Source of the DNA: Flavisolibacter sp.
GTDB taxonomy: Bacteria; Bacteroidota; Bacteroidia; Chitinophagales; Chitinophagaceae
DNA: 5,186 nucleotides
Assembly: GCA_013695175.1 (NCBI GenBank)
Contig: JACDAZ010000211.1
Span: forward strand, 1-5,186
Direction of reading: 5' to 3'
The position numbers were made by a program, and so were the translations under genes. The notes beneath the pieces were generated by a model that worked only from the letters and a program-made list of their open reading frames with translations, had not been told where the DNA came from and ran no database searches. This document shows positions 1 through 5,186 of the stretch, piece by piece; the stretch's first letter is position 1, and the number at the start of each line of letters is the position of its first letter.

Positions 1-429
1 AAAAGGAAGTCCCAGAATTCTGATATTTAAAAAATGAACAGCCTTTTCATAAACCAGGGGCGATTTTACGGTAGCACCTAATATTATGGGTGCTATAAAA
101 AAAGTTATCAGCATACCCGCCAATGCAATCGCTATCGCCACCCATATGCCCTGGTTAAAGATTTTACCAATTTCTTCTGGCCTGTTTTCACCGGCACGCC
201 TTGATATTAATGCTTGTAAGCCATTATTTAAGCCATAACCTGTTGCTGCAAAAATTAAATAAAACACTCCTGTTATACTGGCAACAGCCAAAGCCTCTTC
301 GCTTAAGTGCCCAAGAAATACATTGTTTATGATAAAATTCAGTTGCGGAACAAGCAAAGCCACACTTATAGGCAAAGCAATTTTAATGATCTGCCTGTAA
401 CTAAGTTCAAATTGTAAATTGGAAGCCAT
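1..429 (-). CDS. MATE family efflux transporter, N-terminal part (cut by window edge)
   Basis: This is an inner-membrane antiporter of the multidrug and toxic compound extrusion family. Such proteins export cationic drugs or metabolites in exchange for Na+ or H+. Only the first 143 residues lie in the window, about a third of the usual 440-460. Reading starts at the ATG complementary to 427-429 and stays open to base 1. After a short polar N-terminus (MASNLQFELSYRQIIKIALP) come three hydrophobic segments: about residues 13-38 with the TM1 proline in IALPI, about 45-68, and about 93-118. The loop NNGLQALISRRAGEN (residues 68-82) after the second segment resembles the conserved MATE loop where a Gln-rich stretch is followed by a small residue and a charged residue. 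The LSEEALAVAS stretch is also typical. The gene is divergent from the rsmD operon and is not part of it. The substrate cannot be told from the sequence. The family call is firm; the subfamily (NorM, DinF or other) is not resolved. Confidence 0.92.
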   Translation of the reverse strand, partial: MASNLQFELSYRQIIKIALPISVALLVPQLNFIINNVFLGHLSEEALAVASITGVFYLIFAATGYGLNNGLQALISRRAGENRPEEIGKIFNQGIWVAIAIALAGMLITFFIAPIILGATVKSPLVYEKAVHFLNIRILGLPF

Positions 430-444
430 TGCTTAAAAAAGCTG

Positions 445-474
445 CAAGCTATGTTAAACAGCTGCTACTGTCAA
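445..474 (-). promoter_or_regulatory. Candidate promoter for the MATE transporter gene
   Basis: On the minus strand, TTGACA (complement of 469-474) is followed after 17 bases by TAGCTTG (complement of 445-451). In Bacteroidota terms this is a -33 TTG and a -7 TAnnTTTG-like box lacking one T, with 20 bases between TTG and TA, which fits the known spacing of that promoter class. Transcription would begin near 438-440, giving a leader of about 10 nt before the ATG at 429. This is motif matching by eye only, so the call is tentative. Confidence 0.35.
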
Positions 475-516
475 AGCGAATGGCATGAATTGCTTATTTT
501 GCGAAAAAGATAGGAT

Positions 517-1311
517 TTGCGAACACTGATTGAATTGGAAAACGGGGAACAGGAACAGGCAAATGTGCTTTTGTGTGAGTTGGGCGAACAATACGTTATT
601 CATGGTATGTATGATGAAAGAAGCCGTACCATCACCAGCTTGCAATACCTTGAAATAGAAAACTGGACAAGAGAAATTATCGAAAAATTATCCCGTAAAT
701 TTTCTGAATTAAAGTCAGAGAAACAGTTTTTCTGTTCTGCTTTTCCAAAGAATATTTTGATTCCGAGAAATTACTTTTTTGAGCAAAATATATTGCACCT
801 GATGTTTGACATGCAAAAAGATTTTTTCATGCAGGATCAGATTCCGGAATGGCAGATTATAAACAGTTATGCTTTTCCGGACGCAGCACATAAATATTTA
901 AGTGAACAATTTCCATCTGCAGAATTTCGAAATGTTTTTACACCATCATTAAAAATTTATAATGGTTTTACTGCTGAAAACCAGGTAGCCATATTTTTTA
1001 ATTCAAAACAGTTTAGAGTCATTATAAAAAAAGGAGGTCAGTTACAATTAGCTCAGATGTATATATATACTTCTTCATCTGACGTTATTTACTACCTGTT
1101 GAAAATATTTTTAGAACTCGACCTATCCAAAGACGATACTATTTTAATTTTATCCGGATTGATTGAAGAAGATTCTGCCTTATACAAACAATTATTTAGT
1201 TATTTCCCGCATATACATTTTGCTGTTCCGTCTACAATAAAACTGTTGAACAGTGACAAACCACATCATTATTTTACTTCTTTATACAACCTGGCTGCAT
1301 GCGTATCATAA
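517..1311 (+). CDS. DUF3822 family protein of unknown function, upstream of rsmD
   Basis: This 264-residue protein resembles the DUF3822 family, a Bacteroidota-restricted group commonly encoded just upstream of rsmD; its function is unknown. No signal peptide, membrane segment or enzymatic motif is visible. The N-terminal half has beta-rich blocks (VLLCELGEQYVIHGMYD, about residues 17-33). A second block, about residues 156-237, shows alternating strands (VAIFFNSKQFRVIIKKGGQL), then helix, then DDTILILSG and helix, ending in FAVP. The ending HYFTSLYNLAACVS also fits the family. The two similar halves are loosely reminiscent of actin-like (ASKHA) folds such as PilM or FtsA, which is my inference and not established here. 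The start is uncertain: an in-frame TAG at 511-513 limits extension, the first usable codon is TTG at 517, and the first ATG is at 607 (residue 31), which would remove the conserved first strands. The AGGA at 512-515 lies too close to the TTG to be a good ribosome binding site. The gene overlaps rsmD by 13 nt, which suggests coupling. Confidence 0.82.
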   Translation: MRTLIELENGEQEQANVLLCELGEQYVIHGMYDERSRTITSLQYLEIENWTREIIEKLSRKFSELKSEKQFFCSAFPKNILIPRNYFFEQNILHLMFDMQKDFFMQDQIPEWQIINSYAFPDAAHKYLSEQFPSAEFRNVFTPSLKIYNGFTAENQVAIFFNSKQFRVIIKKGGQLQLAQMYIYTSSSDVIYYLLKIFLELDLSKDDTILILSGLIEEDSALYKQLFSYFPHIHFAVPSTIKLLNSDKPHHYFTSLYNLAACVS

Positions 1312-1853
1312 GCGGTTCTCTTGGTGGCAGAAAAATTAATCCACCGGCTAAAATGCCCTATACCCGTCCTACAACAGATATTGCTAAGGAAGGATTGTTT
1401 AATATCCTGCAAAATAATCTTGATTTTGAAGAATTAAAAACACTTGACTTGTTTGGTGGTACGGGCAGTATAACATATGAATTGGCATCCCGTGGCGCAA
1501 AAGATCTGACCATTGTTGAAAAGGACAACAATATGTTTGCGTTCATCAAAAAAACAACAGCAGGTTTAAAAATAGAAAATGTAAAGCTGGTAAAATCCGA
1601 TGTTTTCAAATTTATAAATCAAAGTACAGATCAATATGATTTTATTTTTGCAGGCCCACCTTATGCTTTACAAACCATAGATGAATTACCAAAACTGATA
1701 TTCGAAAAAAAATTATTAAATGAAAATGGCTGGTTTATTTTAGAACATACACCCAGAAATCTGTATGAAAATTTTCCTTTCTTTAAATCATCCCGAAATT
1801 ATGGTACCACCATATTTTCCATATTTATAAACCAGTTTGCCACAACAGAATAA
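1299..1853 (+). CDS. rsmD: 16S rRNA (guanine(966)-N(2))-methyltransferase RsmD
   Basis: RsmD is a cytoplasmic SAM-dependent enzyme that methylates the N2 of G966 (E. coli numbering) in 16S rRNA, near the P site, during small-subunit assembly. The 184-residue length is normal for the family. The start MRIISGSLGGRKI is the canonical RsmD opening, which supports the ATG at 1299 despite its 13-nt overlap with the preceding gene. TRPTTDIAKEGLFNIL (about residues 22-37) is the family signature. LDLFGGTGSI (about 49-58) is SAM-binding motif I, and VEKD (73-76) carries the acidic residue expected to bind the SAM ribose. Motif IV, normally [D/N]PP[Y/F], reads AGPPY at residues 118-122, so the first catalytic-motif residue is Gly119. 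The codon is GGC, one base from GAC (Asp). The rest of the protein is intact and shows no decay. The next gene begins 1 nt after the stop. The family call is firm; whether this copy is fully active depends on Gly119. Confidence 0.95.
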   Translation: MRIISGSLGGRKINPPAKMPYTRPTTDIAKEGLFNILQNNLDFEELKTLDLFGGTGSITYELASRGAKDLTIVEKDNNMFAFIKKTTAGLKIENVKLVKSDVFKFINQSTDQYDFIFAGPPYALQTIDELPKLIFEKKLLNENGWFILEHTPRNLYENFPFFKSSRNYGTTIFSIFINQFATTE

Positions 1854-1854
1854 G

Positions 1855-2424
1855 ATGCTGAAAAAAGAAGCCAGGAAAATAATAAAGAAGAAAAAAGAAG
1901 AGGCATCTGCAACAGAGCAAATGAAATGGGATGATCTGATCCTGATTCATTTTCAATCCATTGAACTTCCATTTCTTTCATCCGTTATGAGCTTTTATTC
2001 AATTGAAAACATGAATGAAATAAATTCTTTTATTATTACGGATTACCTGCATTTTAAAAACCCTTCATTGCAATTAGCCTATCCTAGAATGAATACAGAA
2101 ACCATATCCATGGATGCAGTACTCACTTTTCCGGATTCAGCATTTGAAGAAAATGAATTTGGAATTACAGAACCTGTTGGCAATGAAAAGATACCGGCGC
2201 ATGAATTGGATCTTGTTTTGGTTCCTTTACTTGCCTTTGATAAAAAAGGAAGCAGGGTTGGATATGGAAAAGGTTATTACGACAGGTTTTTAAAAAAGTG
2301 TAATGACAATTGTCTTAAAATCGGATTGTCCTATTTCGATGCTGTTGACGAGATAGAAGACACGGATGAATTTGATGTACCTTTAGACCTTTGTGTAACA
2401 CCGCAACAGGTCTATGTTTTCTAA
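1855..2424 (+). CDS. 5-formyltetrahydrofolate cyclo-ligase (methenyltetrahydrofolate synthetase)
   Basis: This enzyme uses ATP to convert 5-formyltetrahydrofolate to 5,10-methenyltetrahydrofolate in the cytoplasm, returning a storage or inhibitory folate to the one-carbon pool; the E. coli homologue is YgfA (also called Fau). I chose the ATG at 1855, giving 189 residues, over an in-frame TTG at 1837. The resulting start MLKKEARKIIKKKKEE matches the basic N-terminal helix of the family, and the start falls 1 nt after the rsmD stop, as is common in tight operons. The C-terminal signature is clear: DLVLVPLLAFDKKGSRVGYG followed by KGYYDRFL (residues 119-146), the glycine-rich phosphate/ATP-binding loop with GYYDR. 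VPLDLCVTPQQV near the end matches the usual P.D.-V.T.-- tail. The length is normal for the family. The stop overlaps the lpxK start by 11 nt. The neighbours are functionally unrelated, so the linkage probably reflects a housekeeping operon and not a shared pathway. Confidence 0.95.
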   Translation: MLKKEARKIIKKKKEEASATEQMKWDDLILIHFQSIELPFLSSVMSFYSIENMNEINSFIITDYLHFKNPSLQLAYPRMNTETISMDAVLTFPDSAFEENEFGITEPVGNEKIPAHELDLVLVPLLAFDKKGSRVGYGKGYYDRFLKKCNDNCLKIGLSYFDAVDEIEDTDEFDVPLDLCVTPQQVYVF

Positions 2425-3484
2425 TTGGTTCTTAAAGTCATTCAGGATTCTGCTTCTTCCTTTTGCTTTAATCTTCTGGTTTATTATCTGGCTGCGCAAC
2501 TGGCTTTACGATAAAGAGTATTTTAAATCAGTTTCATTTGGTATGCCACTTATTTGTGTTGGTAATCTTTCTGTTGGAGGAACAGGTAAATCACCTATGG
2601 TAGAATACCTGGTGATGCGATTAAAAAATCAATATAAAGTTGCCACCTTAAGCCGTGGCTACAAAAGAAAAACTAAAGGCTATGCTTTAGCAACATCTGA
2701 AAGTACAGCAATTGATATAGGTGATGAACCTATGCAGTTTTACAGGAAATTTCCCGGTGTTCCCATTGCTGTTGGTGAAGAACGTATGGATGCTATTCCG
2801 CAATTGCTACATGATAAACCGGCAACAGAAGTCATTATATTGGATGATGCTTTTCAGCATCGTACCATAAAAGCAGGCTTAAATATTTTACTTTCCGAGT
2901 ACAATAATTTATATACCAGGGATTTCTTTTTACCAACAGGCGACCTGCGTGACCTGCGAAGCAGTTATAAAAGAGCAGGTATTATTGTAGTTACTAAATG
3001 CGATCCTCATTTAACTGTTGATCAAAAAAAAGCAATTATAAAAGAAATAGATCCGCTTCCGTACCAGCATGTATTTTTCACTTCTATCATTTACGCCACA
3101 CCACACCATATAATTAAGCACACCTTGCATCATTTAGATGAGCAGGCTGAAGTGCTTTTGATAACAGGTATTGCCAATCCCCGTCCGTTGAAGGATTACC
3201 TTGAAGAACATATTGAAACCTACCATATGATCCATTATGGCGATCATCATATTTTTTCTATAGATGACTGGAATGACATAAAAAATAGGTTTGAAAATAT
3301 TGAAAATAAGAACAAGATTTTGGTAACTACAGAGAAAGATGCAATGCGATTATTAAAATTTGAACATGAACTGGCATCACTTCCGTTTTATGTCTTACCC
3401 ATTGAGCATCAGTTCTTATTTGGGGAAGGAACAATGTTTGATAATATAGTTGCTAATTTCATTGAAAATTTTAAACAGCCTTAG
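2414..3484 (+). CDS. lpxK: Tetraacyldisaccharide 4'-kinase LpxK (lipid A biosynthesis)
   Basis: LpxK phosphorylates the 4' position of the tetraacyldisaccharide 1-phosphate to make lipid IVA, the sixth step of the Raetz lipid A pathway, at the cytoplasmic face of the inner membrane. The protein has 356 residues, within the Bacteroidota range and slightly longer than the 328 of E. coli. Residues about 11-30 form the single N-terminal hydrophobic membrane anchor, followed by RNWLYDKEYF. The Walker A loop is GNLSVGGTGKSP (50-61). Further family motifs are SRGYKRKTKGY (80-90), GDEPMQF (103-109), LDDAFQHR (143-150; the acidic pair plus FQH, with Ala where E. coli-type proteins have Gly), LPTGDLRDLR (173-182), TGIANP (251-256) and TTEKDAMRL (305-313). 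All expected catalytic and nucleotide-binding elements look intact. The ATG at 2414 overlaps the preceding stop by 11 nt, and rnr starts 4 nt after the stop. This gene is good evidence for a Gram-negative envelope. Confidence 0.97.
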   Translation: MFSNWFLKSFRILLLPFALIFWFIIWLRNWLYDKEYFKSVSFGMPLICVGNLSVGGTGKSPMVEYLVMRLKNQYKVATLSRGYKRKTKGYALATSESTAIDIGDEPMQFYRKFPGVPIAVGEERMDAIPQLLHDKPATEVIILDDAFQHRTIKAGLNILLSEYNNLYTRDFFLPTGDLRDLRSSYKRAGIIVVTKCDPHLTVDQKKAIIKEIDPLPYQHVFFTSIIYATPHHIIKHTLHHLDEQAEVLLITGIANPRPLKDYLEEHIETYHMIHYGDHHIFSIDDWNDIKNRFENIENKNKILVTTEKDAMRLLKFEHELASLPFYVLPIEHQFLFGEGTMFDNIVANFIENFKQP

Positions 3485-3488
3485 GAAC

Positions 3489-5186
3489 ATGGGAAGAAAA
3501 AATACGAAAAAAACAAAGAAGAAAGAGCCGAAAAAAGATAGTTATAAAGGAAGAATTGAAATTACAAGATCAGGAATGGGCTTTGTAATAGTGGAAGGGC
3601 TGGAAACAGATGTTTTAGTGCGTCCCAACGATTTTAATTCTGCCATGCATGGCGATACAGTTCGTATAGTAGTTACACCACAACATGAAGGTAAAAGAAT
3701 GCAGGGTAAAGTTTCGGAAGTAATTGAAAGAAAGCAATCTGAATTTATCGGTAAACTTCAAATGAATAAAGGTTTTGCATTTTTTGTTTCTGATTCAGAT
3801 AAAAAAATGCCCGATATCTATATTCCGCAACAATCTTTTAATGATGCAGAAGACGGCAGCCGGGTGGTAGTTCGTATTACAGAATGGGAACAGGGTAGTG
3901 GTAAAAGACCTGTAGGAGAAGTGGTTACTGTTTTATCTGAAGAAGATCTGAATGATGTAGCCATGAAAGAAATTTTATTGGAAAACGGTTTTCCATTAAT
4001 ATTTCCTGATGAAGCTATGGAAGAAGCAGCACGAATTCCTGAAGTGATTACACAAAATGAAATAGATCGCAGGAAAGATTTTAGAAATATTCTTACAATC
4101 ACAATAGATCCGGTTGATGCAAAAGATTTTGATGACGCTCTTTCTATACGCGTTTTAAAAAACGGAAACTATGAAATAGGAATTCATATTGCCGATGTAA
4201 CGCATTATGTAAAGGATGATACATTATTGGATGAAGCTGCTTATGCAAAAGCTACATCAGTATACCTTCCTGACAGGGTAAGTCCTATGCTGCCAGAGCA
4301 TATTTCAAATGTTCTTTGTTCTTTACGCCCCCATGAAGACAAGCTTACTTTTTCTGCTGTTTTTCAAATGACACCAAAAGGACAGGTAAAACAATACTGG
4401 CTTGGAAAAACAGTTATTCACTCCGATCACAGGTTTACTTATGAAGAAGTTCAGGAAATTATAGAAAAACAGGAAGGTTCGTTTATGGATGAAGTGCTGT
4501 TGCTGAACAGCATTGCGCAGCGGTTACGTAAAAAAAGATTTGATGCGGGAGCTATAAACTTTTCATCGCAGGAAGTACGCTTTAAATTGGATGAAAATGC
4601 AAAGCCTATAGGAATAGTTGTTAAAGAAAGTAAAGAAAGCCACCAGCTGGTTGAAGAATTTATGTTGCTGGCAAATAAACATGTTGCTGAAAATATTGGT
4701 AAGATCAAGGTCAATAAAAAACCTATTCCATTTCCTTATCGTGTGCATGACCTGCCAACAGAAGAAAAATTGGGACCCTTTATGATATTTGCACGAAAGT
4801 TTGGGCACAAGTTCGATACATCTACACCGGAAGCTATTGCATCATCTTTCAATCAAATGCTGCAGGATGCTCACGGCAAACCGGAGCAACATGTGCTTGA
4901 GCAATTAGGTATCCGAACAATGGCTAAAGCTGTTTATACAACAGAAAATATTGGTCATTATGGTTTGGGTTTTGATAGTTATTGTCATTTTACTTCACCC
5001 ATTCGGCGCTACCCCGATATCCTGGTTCATCGTGTATTACAGGATGTGTTGACGGATAATATAAAGCCTGATAAAAAGATGGAGCAAAAATGCAGGCATA
5101 GCAGTGAAAGAGAAAGAGCTGCCATGGAAGCAGAAAGAGCTGCCAATAAATACAAACAGGTTGAATACATGCGCAACTTTTTGGGC
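3489..5186 (+). CDS. rnr: Ribonuclease R, 3'-to-5' exoribonuclease (C-terminus beyond window)
   Basis: RNase R is a hydrolytic, processive 3'-to-5' exoribonuclease of the RNB family that degrades structured RNA, including mRNA decay intermediates and defective rRNA. The reading frame opens at ATG 3489 and runs 566 residues to the right edge without a stop. Family members have about 700-750 residues, so the end of RNB and the S1 domain should follow. Residues 1-20 are very Lys-rich. Two cold-shock/OB domains follow: about 20-65 (GRIEITRSGMGFVIVEG) and about 80-130 (GKLQMNKGFAFFVSD). The RNB core begins near 190. IDPVDAKDFDDALS (206-219) carries the metal-binding aspartates D207, D213, D215 and D216. 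LPDRVSPMLPEHISNVLCSL and later HFTSPIRRYPD (500-510, with the paired arginines 506-507) complete the RNA-binding catalytic channel. SERERAAMEAERAANKYKQ near the edge is typical. YCHFTSP has Cys where Ala, Thr or Leu is more usual, a minor variant. It is the last visible gene of the operon. Confidence 0.97.
   Translation, partial: MGRKNTKKTKKKEPKKDSYKGRIEITRSGMGFVIVEGLETDVLVRPNDFNSAMHGDTVRIVVTPQHEGKRMQGKVSEVIERKQSEFIGKLQMNKGFAFFVSDSDKKMPDIYIPQQSFNDAEDGSRVVVRITEWEQGSGKRPVGEVVTVLSEEDLNDVAMKEILLENGFPLIFPDEAMEEAARIPEVITQNEIDRRKDFRNILTITIDPVDAKDFDDALSIRVLKNGNYEIGIHIADVTHYVKDDTLLDEAAYAKATSVYLPDRVSPMLPEHISNVLCSLRPHEDKLTFSAVFQMTPKGQVKQYWLGKTVIHSDHRFTYEEVQEIIEKQEGSFMDEVLLLNSIAQRLRKKRFDAGAINFSSQEVRFKLDENAKPIGIVVKESKESHQLVEEFMLLANKHVAENIGKIKVNKKPIPFPYRVHDLPTEEKLGPFMIFARKFGHKFDTSTPEAIASSFNQMLQDAHGKPEQHVLEQLGIRTMAKAVYTTENIGHYGLGFDSYCHFTSPIRRYPDILVHRVLQDVLTDNIKPDKKMEQKCRHSSERERAAMEAERAANKYKQVEYMRNFLG

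Noticed and set aside
495..501. TATTTTG as a -7 promoter box for the plus-strand operon.
   Set aside because: It lacks one T of TAnnTTTG and no TTG lies at the right distance upstream; transcription from it would also leave only about 10 nt before the TTG start. The operon promoter is not identified.
454..645. A minus-strand 63-codon open frame across the divergent intergenic region and the start of the DUF3822 gene.
   Set aside because: It lies largely antisense to the DUF3822 coding region, overlaps the likely MATE promoter, and its translation shows no recognisable domain.
1031..1059. AAGGAGGT at 1031-1038 followed by an in-frame ATG at 1057, as a possible internal translation start.
   Set aside because: The purine run is about 19 nt from the ATG, too far for normal initiation. 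It simply encodes Lys-Lys-Gly-Gly in the DUF3822 protein, and Bacteroidota rely little on Shine-Dalgarno pairing.
1059..1070. Alternating TA tract (GTATATATATAC) as a possible operator or hairpin.
   Set aside because: It lies in the middle of a coding region, encodes Tyr-Ile-Tyr, and has no flanking structure to suggest a regulatory role.
1358..1609. Minus-strand open frame of 83 codons inside rsmD.
   Set aside because: It is wholly antisense to a well-supported gene with conserved motifs, so it is a shadow frame. The same reasoning applies to the minus-strand frames at 1799-1981, 3818-4102, 4451-4714 and 4563-4808.
1837..1854. TTG at 1837 as the start of the 5-formyltetrahydrofolate cyclo-ligase, adding six residues.
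   Set aside because: The ATG at 1855 sits right after the rsmD stop and gives the usual N-terminus for the family; the extra six residues add no conserved sequence.
3492..3540. A-rich tract at the start of rnr as a possible frameshift or slippage site.
   Set aside because: The frame reads cleanly through it into conserved cold-shock domains, and a Lys-rich N-terminus is common in RNase R.

Overview
The window looks like an ordinary chromosomal segment of a Bacteroidota bacterium, most likely a Chitinophagaceae-like or related lineage. The grounds are the AT-rich base composition, the weak or absent Shine-Dalgarno sequences, a DUF3822-type gene directly in front of rsmD, and the Bacteroidota-style variants of LpxK and 5-formyltetrahydrofolate cyclo-ligase. 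The presence of lpxK means the cell makes lipid A and so has an outer membrane. The family-level placement is an inference from protein style and was not computed.

Layout. Positions 1-429 hold the N-terminal third of a MATE-family multidrug/cation antiporter on the minus strand, cut by the left edge. Positions 430-516 are a short divergent intergenic region with a plausible minus-strand promoter. From 517 to the right edge, five plus-strand genes are packed head to tail: a DUF3822-family protein, rsmD (16S rRNA guanine-N2 methyltransferase), 5-formyltetrahydrofolate cyclo-ligase, lpxK (tetraacyldisaccharide 4'-kinase) and rnr (ribonuclease R, cut by the right edge). The junctions are a 13-nt overlap, a 1-nt gap, an 11-nt overlap and a 4-nt gap. 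The five genes therefore almost certainly form one transcription unit, probably with translational coupling. No terminator-like hairpin is visible between them.

How the genes relate. The operon is a housekeeping mix: rRNA modification (RsmD), one-carbon/folate salvage (cyclo-ligase), lipid A phosphorylation (LpxK) and RNA decay or structured-RNA turnover (RNase R). DUF3822 is the only member without a known function, and its link to rsmD is the most interesting lead by context. I saw no tRNA, rRNA, CRISPR array, insertion sequence, attachment site or phage gene, and no evidence of a new defence or mobile system. The points most worth a second look are a glycine in place of the expected Asp/Asn in the catalytic motif of RsmD, and the unusual start region of the DUF3822 gene, with a TTG start just behind an in-frame TAG.
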